Below are positions 1 through 11,227 of a stretch of DNA of 35,824 bases, piece after piece. The stretch is from Methylobacterium jeotgali. Lineage in GTDB: Bacteria > Pseudomonadota > Alphaproteobacteria > Rhizobiales > Beijerinckiaceae. Under the pieces are notes generated by a model. It was given only the letters and a program-made list of their open reading frames with translations. It did not search any database and had not been told where the DNA came from. The stretch spans positions 1 through 35,824 of the forward strand of contig NZ_BPQR01000024.1 of the NCBI RefSeq assembly GCF_022179345.1, read 5' to 3'. Numbering within the stretch: position 1 is the first letter of the stretch; each line of letters opens with the position of its first letter. The position numbers were made by a program, and so were the translations under genes.

Positions 1-43
1 GGCCCTTCCCGAAACGCTGGATCGCAGCGTTTCGGGAAGGGCC
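1..43. repeat. perfect 19-bp inverted repeat (hairpin)
   Basis: Bases 1-19 and 25-43 are exact reverse complements around a 5-base loop (20-24). The right arm shares bases 39-43 with the left arm of the next hairpin, so the two structures cannot form fully at the same time in one RNA. It lies at the window edge, so the gene it belongs to is not visible. Confidence 0.85.
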
Positions 44-70
44 GGGGCGACGCTCCGGCCCTTTCTCGTT
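39..70 (+). terminator. Rho-independent terminator
   Basis: A GC-rich stem pairs 39-45 with 55-61, with further pairing inside (46-48 with 52-54, one G-T pair) and a three-base loop. It is followed by a T-rich tail, TTTCTCGTT. This is a normal intrinsic terminator for a plus-strand transcript that begins left of the window. It partly competes with the upstream 19-bp hairpin. Confidence 0.65.
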
Positions 71-184
71 CCGGGCGGAGCCTGTATCTCCCGACGCCCT
101 CGGCGCGAGAGCGAGCCTGCCCGCCATGACACGCCCACCCCCTTCCTCCGCCCCGTCGCGGGTGTCTAAGCCGGGAGCGCGTCC

Positions 185-910
185 GTGAGCGCCGGCATCT
201 GGGGCAAGCTCGGCGGCGCCGGTCTCGGCATGGCGCTCGGCGGCCCGCTCGGCGCGCTCGCCGGGAGCGTCGCGGGGCATTTCCTGGTCGACCGCGAGGG
301 CGCGCCCTTCGGCCCGACGCCGCGGGAGGTCGTGTTCACCACCGGCCTCGTGGCGCTCGCCGCCAAGGTGGCGAAGTCCGACGGCGTCGTGGCGCCCTCC
401 GAGGTGGAGGCCTTCGGCCGGGTGATCGAGGTCTCCGAGGCCGAGCGCCCCGGCGTGACCCGCCTGTTCGACCTCGCCAAGTCGACCACCGCCGGCTTCG
501 AGGCCTACGCGCGCCAGCTCGCCGGCGCCTTCGGCGACGAGCCTGCCCTGCTGGAGGACGTGCTCGACGGCCTCTTCCAGATCGCCACCGCCGACGGCGC
601 CTTGCACGAGGCGGAGGAGCGCTACCTGCACGCCGTCTCCGAGATATTCGGCTTCGACGAGGCGGCCTTCCGGCGGATCGCCGCGCGCCACGTCGCGCTC
701 TCCGACGACCCCTACCTCGTGCTCGGCCTCGAAGCCACGGCAACGGCCGAGGAGGTGCGGGCGCGCCATCGGGCGCTGGTGCGCGAGAACCATCCCGACC
801 GGGCCATCGCCCGCGGCCTGCCGCCGGAGGCGGTGGCCATCGCCACGGCGCGGCTCGCCGCCATCAACGCCGCCTACGACCGGATCGAGGCGGAGCGCGG
901 CCTCTCGTGA
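185..910 (+). CDS. TerB/J-domain co-chaperone-like protein (DjlA type)
   Basis: A 241-residue protein with the DjlA layout. A Gly/Ala-rich hydrophobic N-terminus with GxxxG spacing (about 1-35, a likely membrane anchor) is followed by a TerB-like helical domain (about 45-155). A C-terminal J domain (about 172-240) carries the diagnostic HPD tripeptide at 203-205, which stimulates DnaK-type Hsp70 ATPase. The GTG start at 185 has GGGAG about 8 bases upstream. The gene overlaps the next one by 4 bases (GTGA), so the two are probably translationally coupled. Similarity to DjlA is by domain order; the client or stress is not known from sequence. Confidence 0.85.
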   Translation: MSAGIWGKLGGAGLGMALGGPLGALAGSVAGHFLVDREGAPFGPTPREVVFTTGLVALAAKVAKSDGVVAPSEVEAFGRVIEVSEAERPGVTRLFDLAKSTTAGFEAYARQLAGAFGDEPALLEDVLDGLFQIATADGALHEAEERYLHAVSEIFGFDEAAFRRIAARHVALSDDPYLVLGLEATATAEEVRARHRALVRENHPDRAIARGLPPEAVAIATARLAAINAAYDRIEAERGLS

Positions 911-1668
911 GCGCGCATCCCGACAGCCCGGTCGCCTCCGGGATCGTGCCCTCGCCGAACCACGGCGAGCGGCGCGGACCGCCGCCGGACATGCTGATCC
1001 TGCACTACACCGGAATGGCGAGCGCCGAGGCCGCGCTCGGCCGCCTGCGCGATCCCGCCGCCGAGGTCTCCGCCCACTACCTCGTCTTCGAGGACGGCCG
1101 CATCGTCCAGATGGTGCCCGAGAGCCGCCGCGCCTGGCATGCGGGGGCCGGCGCCTGGGCGGGCGAGCGCGACCTCAATTCGCGTTCGGTCGGGATCGAG
1201 ATCGTCAATCCCGGCCATGCCGGCGGCCTGCCGCCCTATCCGGAGGCGCAGATCGCAGCCGTCACGGCGCTGTCGCGGGATGTCGTCGCCCGGCTCCGGA
1301 TTCCGGCGCGGCGGGTCCTCGCCCATTCCGACGTCGCGCCCGAGCGCAAGGAGGACCCCGGCGAGCTCTTTCCCTGGGCGCGCCTCGCGGCGGCCGGCGT
1401 CGGCCACCACGTGCCGCCGGCCCAAAGCGCCGACGGACGCTTCCTCACGGAGGGCGATGCCGGCCAGCCCGTGGAGGCGCTTCAGGCCATGCTCGCTCTC
1501 TACGGCTACGACCAGCCGGTGACGGGCCGCTTCGACGCGCGCACGCGGGCCGTCGTCACCGCCTTCCAGCGGCACTTCCGGCCGGCGCGGGTCGACGGCG
1601 TGGCGGATGCGGCCACCATCACCACTCTGCGCGATCTCCTTGCCGCGCTGCCCTCGGACGGAGCGTGA
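907..1668 (+). CDS. N-acetylmuramoyl-L-alanine amidase (Amidase_2 + PG-binding)
   Basis: 253 residues. The N-terminal zinc amidase domain (Amidase_2, AmiD/AmpD-like, about 15-165) has likely zinc ligands His33 (in ILHYTGM), His140 (in LAHSDVAP) and Asp150, with Lys148 nearby. A C-terminal peptidoglycan-binding domain (about 183-248) carries the motif GYDQPVTGRFDARTRAVV. The enzyme cuts the bond between muramic acid and the stem peptide. No signal peptide or lipobox is visible, which points to a cytoplasmic, AmpD-like role in recycling muropeptides, or to export by another route. It starts with GTG inside the stop of the upstream J-domain gene. Confidence 0.9.
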   Translation: MSAHPDSPVASGIVPSPNHGERRGPPPDMLILHYTGMASAEAALGRLRDPAAEVSAHYLVFEDGRIVQMVPESRRAWHAGAGAWAGERDLNSRSVGIEIVNPGHAGGLPPYPEAQIAAVTALSRDVVARLRIPARRVLAHSDVAPERKEDPGELFPWARLAAAGVGHHVPPAQSADGRFLTEGDAGQPVEALQAMLALYGYDQPVTGRFDARTRAVVTAFQRHFRPARVDGVADAATITTLRDLLAALPSDGA

Positions 1669-1710
1669 CCTTCTCCGGCATCGACCGCCGGCTGCCCTGA
1701 GGCATCACGC

Positions 1711-2730
1711 TCAGGCGCGGTGCGCCTCGCGCTCGACCGGTGGCGCCTCCTCGGCAGTTTCGCCCCGGGTCCGCCAGAGGCTGTAGCTGATGCCGGCCGC
1801 CAGGAACACGAGCGTCACCGCGAGCGAAACCCAGGCCGGGACGTGGACGAGCTCGAAGGTGTCGGCCACGACGATCTTGGTGCCGATGAAGATCAGGATC
1901 AGGGCCAGCGCCGTCTTGAGATAGGCGAAGCGGTCGACCATCGCGGCGAGAGCGAAATAGAGCGCGCGCAGGCCGAGGATGGCGAAGATGTTCGAGGTGT
2001 AGACCACGAAGGTGTCCGTGGTGATCGCGAAGATCGCCGGCACGCTGTCGACCGCGAAGATCACGTCGGCGCCGTTGACGAGCACGAGAGCCAGCGCCAG
2101 CGGCGTCAGCCAGAGCACTGGCTTGCCGGTCTTGGGATGGGGCAGGCGCACGGCGAAGCGCTGCCCGTGCAGGCCGGGCGTGACCCGGAAGGTCCGGCGC
2201 AGCCAGCGCACGGCGGCGTTGTCCTGGACGTCGCCCTCCTCCTCGTCCCTGGAGACGAGCATCTTCACGCCCGCGTAGAGCAGGAAGGCGGCGAAGATCG
2301 AGAGCACCCAGTGCGCCTGATGGACGAGGGCCGCGCCGAGGCCGATCATCAGCCCGCGCAGCACTACCGCGGCGAGGATGCCCCAGACGAGCACCCGATG
2401 CTGGGCCGCGCGGGGGATGCCGAGGCTCGTCAGGATGACCGCGATGACGAAGACGTTGTCCATCGACAGCGACTTCTCGACCACGAGGCCGGTGACGTAT
2501 TCCTGGGCCGGCTGGGCGCCCATGTACCACCAGATCCAGCCGCCGAAGACGAGGCCGAGGCCGAAGTAGAAGGCCGTCAGCAGCAGGCTCTCGCGCACCC
2601 CGATCTCGTGGTTCTTGTCCCGGTGCAGGATGCCGAGATCGAAGGCGAGCAGCGTGAAGACCAGCGCGTGGAAGCCGAGCCACATCCAGACCGGCTTGCC
2701 GAGCCACTCGAGGTACAGAAGGTCGACCAT
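1711..2730 (-). CDS. TerC/Alx family integral membrane protein
   Basis: 339 residues with about nine hydrophobic segments. It has the TerC acidic membrane motifs SLSMDNVFVIAVI and GADVIFAVDSVPAIFAIT. A charged cytoplasmic loop (RDEEEGDVQDN) lies in the middle. Family members such as E. coli Alx are linked to manganese export and metal homeostasis; tellurite resistance is the historic name. The start at 2730 gives MVDLLYLEWLGKPVW, the usual N-terminus; an in-frame extension upstream has no family support. It is convergent with the amidase and divergent from the flavoprotein gene. I looked for a yybP-ykoY manganese riboswitch upstream and could not recognise one. Confidence 0.9.
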   Translation of the reverse strand: MVDLLYLEWLGKPVWMWLGFHALVFTLLAFDLGILHRDKNHEIGVRESLLLTAFYFGLGLVFGGWIWWYMGAQPAQEYVTGLVVEKSLSMDNVFVIAVILTSLGIPRAAQHRVLVWGILAAVVLRGLMIGLGAALVHQAHWVLSIFAAFLLYAGVKMLVSRDEEEGDVQDNAAVRWLRRTFRVTPGLHGQRFAVRLPHPKTGKPVLWLTPLALALVLVNGADVIFAVDSVPAIFAITTDTFVVYTSNIFAILGLRALYFALAAMVDRFAYLKTALALILIFIGTKIVVADTFELVHVPAWVSLAVTLVFLAAGISYSLWRTRGETAEEAPPVEREAHRA

Positions 2731-2952
2731 GCGCGGGCCCTTGGATGCTTCACGAGGAAGAGCATCGGCTCCGACATCACGGGGGCACTGAGTGCCCACC
2801 GCCAGAGGGGCCCGCAGCCGACTGCGCGCGAGTTAAGCGGAGGATGAGGGCGAATCAAGGGCGATCCCGGGTTGGGGGCACGCCTCTCCCCCACCGGCCA
2901 TGCGCGCCGGGCGGCTTGACTCGAGCGCCCGTCCCCGTCCCTTCACGGGGCC

Positions 2953-4173
2953 ATGGAAAGCTCGGGCAGCGAAGACGTCGCGGTGGTCGGCGCGGGGCCG
3001 GCCGGCCTCGCGGCGGCGGAGATCCTGGCCGCTGCCGGCCTGCCCGTCACGGTCTACGAGCGGATGCCCTCGCCGGCTCGCAAGTTCCTCATCGCCGGCC
3101 GGGGCGGCCTCAACCTCACGCATTCCGAGCCGCTGCCGGCCTTCCTGGGGCGCTACCACCCGCGCGGAGCGCTGGACGAGGCGATCGCCGCCTTCCCGCC
3201 GGAGGCCTTGCGCGCATGGTGCGAGGGGCTCGGAGAGCTGACCTTCGTCGGTTCCAGCGGCCGCGTCTTCCCGAAGAGCTTCAAGGCCTCGCCGCTCCTC
3301 CGGGCCTGGCTGGGGCGGCTGGCGGAGCGCGGCGTGCGGCTTCGGACCCGCCATCGCCTCGCCGGGTTCGACGGGGCGACCCTCGCCTTCGAGACGCCGG
3401 AGGGCGCCCTGACGGTGCGCCCCCGCGCGACGCTGCTCGCCCTCGGCGGGGCGAGCTGGCCCCGGCTCGGCTCGGACGGGGCCTGGACCGGCCCGCTCGC
3501 GGCGGCGGGCGTCGCCGTCGCCCCGCTGCGGCCGGCGAATGTCGGCTTCGCCGTCGACTGGTCCAGGCCGTTTCGCGAACGCTTCGCCGGGGCGCCGTTG
3601 AAGCGCGTGCGCTTGTCGCTCGACGGCGAGCACCGCCTCGGCGAGGCGCTCATCACCGCCTCCGGGATCGAGGGCGGCGCCGTCTACGCCCTGTCACGCC
3701 TGCTCCGCGAGCGGATCGACCGGGAGGGCGTCGCGCGTCTCTCGGTCGACCTGCGGCCGGACCTCGACGCGGGCGCGCTCGCGCAGCGTTGGGGGCGGGC
3801 GCGGCAGAGCGAGTCGACGGCGACGCGGCTGCGCAAGGCCGCCGGCCTCTCGCCCGTCGCGGCGGGCCTCGTCCGGGAGGCGACGGGCAACGCATTGCCG
3901 TCCTCGCCGGAGAGGGTGGCGGCGCTGATCAAGGCCGTGCCGCTCGATCTCCGGGCCCCGATGCCGATCGAGCGGGCGATCTCGAGCGCCGGCGGCATCC
4001 GGCTCGGCGAGATCGACGCACGCTTCATGCTGCGGGCCCGCCCCGGCACCTTCGTCGCCGGTGAGATGCTCGACTGGGAGGCCCCGACCGGCGGCTACCT
4101 GCTGCAGGGCGCCTTCGCCAGCGGCCGCGCGGCGGCGGAGGGCATGCTCGCCTATCTCGCGGATCGCGGCTGA
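2953..4173 (+). CDS. FAD-dependent flavoprotein, HI0933/TIGR03862-like
   Basis: 406 residues. The dinucleotide-binding motif [19 protein letters not shown] (about 10-28) binds FAD. The family signature KFLIAGRGGLNLTHSE follows at about 44-59. The C-terminus has the second FAD contact region, FVAGEMLDWEAPTGGYLLQG. This matches the HI0933-like flavoproteins, especially the PP_4765 subgroup, whose substrate is unknown. Length is normal. It is divergent from terC across a 222-bp gap. A TTGACT -35-like hexamer lies at 2916-2921 but I see no convincing -10. Confidence 0.88.
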   Translation: MESSGSEDVAVVGAGPAGLAAAEILAAAGLPVTVYERMPSPARKFLIAGRGGLNLTHSEPLPAFLGRYHPRGALDEAIAAFPPEALRAWCEGLGELTFVGSSGRVFPKSFKASPLLRAWLGRLAERGVRLRTRHRLAGFDGATLAFETPEGALTVRPRATLLALGGASWPRLGSDGAWTGPLAAAGVAVAPLRPANVGFAVDWSRPFRERFAGAPLKRVRLSLDGEHRLGEALITASGIEGGAVYALSRLLRERIDREGVARLSVDLRPDLDAGALAQRWGRARQSESTATRLRKAAGLSPVAAGLVREATGNALPSSPERVAALIKAVPLDLRAPMPIERAISSAGGIRLGEIDARFMLRARPGTFVAGEMLDWEAPTGGYLLQGAFASGRAAAEGMLAYLADRG

Positions 4174-4188
4174 CGATCCGGCGCCGCC

Positions 4189-4971
4189 CTATTCCCGCGC
4201 GCAGAAGCCGACCATGCCGGCGGCCTCCGGCGGGCACGAGGCGCCGGGCTTCGATTCGGCCCCGTAGACCGGTGTTCCCGCCTTGAGGCAGTAGGCGGAG
4301 ACGAGCACCTCGCCGGCGTTGCAGGCGACCTCGCAGCCGCCCGAGGGACAGGTCTCGGCGCGGACCGTCCGGAACGGGGCCGCCGGAGGCGCGGAGGGCG
4401 CCGCCATCCCCGCCGCACCCGGCTCGCCCTTGGGGCCCGGAGGACCGTCCGCACCGCGCTCACCCTTGGCACCGTCTGCCCCCTTGGGACCGATGGGTCC
4501 AGGAAGCCCCGGCTCGCCCTTGGCACCCGGCTCGCCCTTGGCGCCCGCCTCGCCCATCGGGCCCGGCGGGCCGGGCTCGCCCTTCGGGCCGGCAGGGCCC
4601 TCTGGGGCGCAGTTGGCGACCACCGCCTCGCGCTCGTCCTCATCGGCCTTGAGATGCGCGACGCAGGTCGCCGGCCGGTAGGGCAGCCGGAAAGCGAAGC
4701 GGCCGCGCCGGTCGGCCATGACGGAGATGTCGTCGTCGAGCACCACCACGGTGCCGCCCTTGCGCACGCTGCCGGTGATGCGCAGATCGCCCGCCTCGAT
4801 GCGGGCATCGTAGACCATGATCGGCTGGGTCGGCGCGCGCGGCGTCCGCGCGCGGTGCCGCGGCGCGGCGGCGGGCGTGTCGGCCGCAGCCGGCGGCTCC
4901 TGGGCGAGGCTCTCGGCCCCGCCGACAAGCGCGAGGCAGGCGGCGGCGAGAATCGTGCGGATCGCGGGCAT
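4189..4971 (-). CDS. exported collagen-like (Gly-X-Y repeat) protein
   Basis: 260 residues from the ATG at 4971, which has GAGGGGG about 10 bases upstream; a longer in-frame reading would bury the signal peptide. The order is: signal peptide (1-23, cut likely after SLA), a Pro/Ala/Arg-rich linker, and a small beta-rich domain (about 50-121, [19 protein letters not shown] onward, two Cys). Next is an uninterrupted collagen run of 21 Gly-X-Y triplets (125-187, mostly GPx, GEP, GAK). The C-terminal head (about 201-260) has six Cys. Bacterial collagen-like proteins form triple helices at the surface; the Cys-rich head may trimerise or cap the rod. The function here is unknown. Confidence 0.85.
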   Translation of the reverse strand: MPAIRTILAAACLALVGGAESLAQEPPAAADTPAAAPRHRARTPRAPTQPIMVYDARIEAGDLRITGSVRKGGTVVVLDDDISVMADRRGRFAFRLPYRPATCVAHLKADEDEREAVVANCAPEGPAGPKGEPGPPGPMGEAGAKGEPGAKGEPGLPGPIGPKGADGAKGERGADGPPGPKGEPGAAGMAAPSAPPAAPFRTVRAETCPSGGCEVACNAGEVLVSAYCLKAGTPVYGAESKPGASCPPEAAGMVGFCARE

Positions 4972-4996
4972 CGCGGCGGGTCCCCCTCGGCGGCAG

Positions 4997-5039
4997 CCGG
5001 CACCGGCCGGTCGCGAAGCGCCGGCGACCATGGTGCCGG
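4997..5039 (-). other. nested hairpin in the leader of the collagen-like gene
   Basis: CCGGCACC (4997-5004) pairs with GGTGCCGG (5032-5039). Inside it GGTCGC (5009-5014) pairs with GCGACC (5024-5029) around a 9-base loop. On the minus strand this would lie about 26 bases before the start codon at 4971, just upstream of the ribosome-binding site. It could affect translation or transcript stability, or be part of the shared divergent promoter region; I cannot tell which. Confidence 0.45.
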
Positions 5040-5114
5040 GCCGCCCGGAGGGTCAAGCGCCGTCCCGGGGATGTGTCTCGACAGCGGGCGCGGCATCGGG
5101 GAAGAGTGCCCGCC

Positions 5115-5570
5115 ATGCCACGCGCAGCACTTGCCCTTCTCGTCACGCTCGCCGCTCTCGCCCTGGCCCCGCTGCCGGCCGCCGCCGACGAGTGCGACGG
5201 GCTCGCCCAGCGCATCGCCGCCGCGACCGGCGGCAAGGTCGGGCGCCGCTCCGGCCCGAGCATCGACCTGAAGGTACCGGGCACGAACCGCTTCGACGTG
5301 ACCTGCCGGGCCGAGCCCATCGTGCAGGCGAGCTCCGGCGACCCGCGCCCCTCGGACACCTATTTCCGCGACCTTTCCGTCGCCGCCGAGCTCGTGGTCG
5401 GCGAGAGCGCGGGCGCGGTGCAGGGCATCGTCGCGCGCGCCTACGAGACCTCGCTGCGCGAGGGTCGCAAGTCCTTCATCCAGCAGAACGGCTGGTCGGC
5501 GAGCTGCTACACCGACAGCGCCGGGGCGATCCGCACCCTCTGCTCGGTCGGCCGCATCCCGCCGGGCTGA
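5115..5570 (+). CDS. small exported protein of unknown function
   Basis: 151 residues. The ATG at 5115 has GGGAAGAG about 10 bases upstream and begins a clear signal peptide (MPRAALALLVTLAALALA, cleavage likely after AAA at about 25). An earlier in-frame ATG would place a basic stretch before it. The mature part of about 125 residues has four Cys (in DECDG, VTCRA, ASCYT and TLCSV), suggesting two disulfides in the periplasm. I do not recognise a named family. It is divergent from the collagen-like gene over a 143-bp gap and convergent with the Fae-like gene. Confidence 0.75.
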   Translation: MPRAALALLVTLAALALAPLPAAADECDGLAQRIAAATGGKVGRRSGPSIDLKVPGTNRFDVTCRAEPIVQASSGDPRPSDTYFRDLSVAAELVVGESAGAVQGIVARAYETSLREGRKSFIQQNGWSASCYTDSAGAIRTLCSVGRIPPG

Positions 5571-5591
5571 CGGGACGCGGCCGGGGAGCGC

Positions 5592-6131
5592 TCAGTACTC
5601 GATCAGGCCCTCGAGGGAGTAGTGCTTCACCGTCTTCCGGTTGGCGATCAGCTCGTCGATCGTCGGCTCGCCCCTGATGGCGCGGGCGATGGCGAGCTTC
5701 GTCGCCTCGTAGTTGGTCCGATAGAGGTCCTTGCGGTCGAGGTTCTCGTCCTTGGCGCAGCGCTCGTCGAGCCAGATCGTGATGATCATGCACAGGTCGT
5801 CGAGCCCGTCCTTGGGCAGGACGCCCTCGATCACGCAGTCGACGATGGCGTCGCCGGTGGCCGCCTGGACCACGCCGCCGAGCAGCTCGGCATACTCGGC
5901 CGTGTGGATCGTGACCTTGGTGGTCATCATCGTGGCCGGGCGCACGAGCTGGTTGAGGTCGCGCACCACGAACATGCGGGTATGGCCCTGGACCTGCCCC
6001 AGCATGCCGGCGAACGCCTGCCCGACCGGGCCGCGCGTCGAGCCGATCAGCACCTCGGGCATCGCGTCGGTGTACTGGCCTTCGGCCGCGAGCACGGTGG
6101 CCTCGCCGGTGCGGAACCAGATCTCGGACAT
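5592..6131 (-). CDS. formaldehyde-activating enzyme (Fae) homologue, divergent
   Basis: 179 residues. The ATG at 6131 has AGAAGAGG about 8 bases upstream; the longer in-frame reading lacks Fae similarity. Fae joins formaldehyde to tetrahydromethanopterin in methylotrophs. Shared landmarks, compared with Fae from memory, are GEAxV near the N-terminus, IGxxxGP.xxAF, a KVTI segment after PATMMTT, EGVLPKDGLDDL, and the C-terminal NYEATKLAIARAIRGEP. The active-site histidine, which in true Fae lies just before D-L-I-I-G, aligns with Met in AMPEVLIG. It is therefore a Fae paralogue (like the extra Fae2/Fae3 proteins of Methylorubrum) and may bind pterin or formaldehyde without the same catalysis. 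Confidence 0.85.
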   Translation of the reverse strand: MSEIWFRTGEATVLAAEGQYTDAMPEVLIGSTRGPVGQAFAGMLGQVQGHTRMFVVRDLNQLVRPATMMTTKVTIHTAEYAELLGGVVQAATGDAIVDCVIEGVLPKDGLDDLCMIITIWLDERCAKDENLDRKDLYRTNYEATKLAIARAIRGEPTIDELIANRKTVKHYSLEGLIEY

Positions 6132-6163
6132 GGGGGTCGCCTCTTCTCGTCTTGTCTGTCGTG

Positions 6164-6186
6164 GCCGGCCGTCACGTGCGGCCGGC
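6164..6186 (-). other. 8-bp hairpin upstream of the Fae-like gene
   Basis: GCCGGCCG (6164-6171) pairs perfectly with CGGCCGGC (6179-6186) around the loop TCACGTG. It lies about 33-55 bases before the Fae-like start codon, within the 189-bp divergent gap. It may be a leader structure or a protein-binding site. The core CACGTG is itself palindromic. Confidence 0.4.
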
Positions 6187-6320
6187 GGGGGGCAGACATC
6201 ATCCGGCGCGGCCGCCGTCAATCGCGGGCGCCCGTTGGCCTCTGGCGGCCGGCGCCGCAATCGGCCATGGAGGCGTGGCGTCCGGTCGCCCGGACCGCCC
6301 CCGGCGAGGCAGGCTCGATC

Positions 6321-6551
6321 ATGGCTGAGACGGACCCGGCGCAGAACAAGCCCGGCTGGAGCCTGGCGGCGGTCGCCTCGGGCGATGGCGTCCAGGTGCG
6401 GATCGGGTTGCCCGATCTCGACGGCAGGCCCGTCACCGCCGTGCTCGCCCTCGACCGCACGGAGGCGCGGGCCTTCGCCCGCGCCCTGCTGGCCGCCGCG
6501 GGAGACGCGACGGAGCGCACCTTCCCGCATCCGCCCGGCAAGAGGAGCTGA
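6321..6551 (+). CDS. small hypothetical protein
   Basis: 76 residues from the ATG at 6321. The sequence reads like a folded small domain, with alternating beta-like segments (WSLAAVASGDGVQVRIGLPDL, VTAVLALDR) followed by a helix (TEARAFARALLAAAG). It has no signal peptide and no Cys. I do not recognise the family. It diverges from the Fae-like gene. Other in-frame starts exist upstream (6266), so the N-terminus is uncertain. Confidence 0.55.
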   Translation: MAETDPAQNKPGWSLAAVASGDGVQVRIGLPDLDGRPVTAVLALDRTEARAFARALLAAAGDATERTFPHPPGKRS

Positions 6552-6561
6552 CGCCCCGTCT

Positions 6562-6777
6562 TCAGGCCGCTTGCCTCGGAGCCTCGATCGGCTCGTCGGC
6601 CGGCCCGAAGAACTCGAATCTCACCCGCCCGGCCGGCAGCAGGCCGTTCACGAGGCCTGCCAGGAAGGGCTTGGGCCCGTACAGGTCGTAGGTCGCGCGC
6701 TCGTGCGGCGTGTGCGCCGCGAGCCACTCGGCTGTGACGAGGCCGTCCCCCGCTGGGCGGCGGCGCGGCGCCCGATC
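6562..6777 (-). pseudogene. hmp: C-terminal remnant of flavohaemoprotein (nitric oxide dioxygenase)
   Basis: On the minus strand a frame opens after a stop at 6778-6780 and ends with TGA at 6562-6564, giving about 71 codons with no plausible start. It reads DGLVTAEWLAAHTP, then DLYGPKPFLAGLVNGLL, then VRFEFFGPADEP. This matches the end of flavohaemoproteins: the ITAxWLAxxTP segment, the NAD-binding Y/L-x-GPxPF motif, and the terminal I/V-x-YEFFGPADE. The globin, FAD and most of the NAD domain (about 330 residues) are missing; the sequence on its 5' side runs into the end of the lipoprotein gene. The fragment is a relic left by deletion. Confidence 0.75.
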
Positions 6778-6857
6778 TCAGCGCCCTGCTCGGCATCCCG
6801 GAGCCGCTCGCGCAGCAGCCGATGCAGGGTCGACCGGGCGCGCCGCGCCCGGACCCG

Positions 6858-7355
6858 TCAGCGCAGGCCGACGCCGAGGCCGCCGCGGCCCGGCAGGCGG
6901 GGCACCTTGGTGCCTCGCGGCTCGATCGGGCCGGAACAGGTGTAGCGGAACTCGGTCTGGAGGTCCGTGAAGATGGTCTCGCCGCTGATCTTGCAGTCCT
7001 CGCGGACCGTCTCGTCGAGATAGGTGCGCGCCGCGAGGCGGAAGCGCTCGGTGCGGGTCGCCGCCGGATCGCGTCCGGCGCCGCGCTCGCCGATGCCGCA
7101 GCCCGTCACCTCGCGGAGCGCGTTCGAGACGATCAGCATGCGCCGCTGCTGGCGCTGGTCGAAGACCTCGTAGGGCTCGTTGCAGCCGATGGTCACGACC
7201 TGCGGCGTCAGGCTGACATAGGTCTTCGAGATGTAGGCGAAGCCCGTGCAGCCGGCGAGCGTGAGGCCGGCCGCGACGATCAGCGCGAGGGAGGCGGCGG
7301 GCCGCAGCAAGGTCGTCGCGCTCCATCGGCGAGAGGGTTCGGGCGAGAGGCGCAT
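6858..7355 (-). CDS. predicted lipoprotein of unknown function
   Basis: 165 residues from the ATG at 7355. The N-terminus has Arg residues, then a hydrophobic stretch ending in the lipobox LAGC (Cys36), so it should be lipidated. The mature part has four Cys (in IGCNEP, TGCGIG, EDCKIS and YTCSGP), probably paired, and ends in a Gly-rich tail. I do not recognise the family. It lies 59 bases downstream of metH on the same strand and may be the last gene of that operon. Its start codon sits in the loop of a strong hairpin (7338-7374). A longer in-frame reading would overlap metH and lose the signal peptide. Confidence 0.75.
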   Translation of the reverse strand: MRLSPEPSRRWSATTLLRPAASLALIVAAGLTLAGCTGFAYISKTYVSLTPQVVTIGCNEPYEVFDQRQQRRMLIVSNALREVTGCGIGERGAGRDPAATRTERFRLAARTYLDETVREDCKISGETIFTDLQTEFRYTCSGPIEPRGTKVPRLPGRGGLGVGLR

Positions 7356-7374
7356 TGAAGCGCCCTCGCCCGAA
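7338..7374 (-). promoter_or_regulatory. hairpin enclosing the lipoprotein start codon
   Basis: TTCGGGCGAG (7338-7347) pairs perfectly with CTCGCCCGAA (7365-7374). After one bulged base (7348), GGCGC (7349-7353) pairs with GCGCC (7360-7364), leaving the loop 7354-7359. On the minus strand A and T of the ATG (7355-7353) are in the loop and G is in the stem. The structure lies between the metH stop and the lipoprotein gene. It has no T-tract, so a simple intrinsic terminator is unlikely. It could block or expose the start, or protect the 3' end of metH mRNA. Confidence 0.6.
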
Positions 7375-7414
7375 CGGTCAAGCCTGCCCCGGACACACCG
7401 GCCGGGAAACCGCC

Positions 7415-11167
<3,753 letters not shown>

Positions 11168-11227
11168 CGGTTCTCTCAAGAGCTTCGCCCGTACGCCGGG
11201 CCTAGGCCGTCGCGGGAGACGGCAGGA

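Noticed and set aside
2731..2850. yybP-ykoY manganese riboswitch before the TerC gene
   Set aside because: This class often precedes TerC/Alx genes, but I could not find its conserved core. There are only small hairpins such as GGGCAC/GTGCCC. A covariance-model search would settle it.
6780..6857. Extension of the flavohaemoprotein remnant toward the lipoprotein gene
   Set aside because: The other frame here (ARSTLHRLLRERLRDAEQGA) does not resemble flavohaemoprotein sequence, so the recognisable relic stops at the stop codon 6778-6780.
11168..11227. Cobalamin or SAM riboswitch before metH
   Set aside because: The gap to the upstream gene is only 60 bases, too short for a cobalamin riboswitch, and no recognisable core is present. 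Control is better explained by the operon's own regulator.
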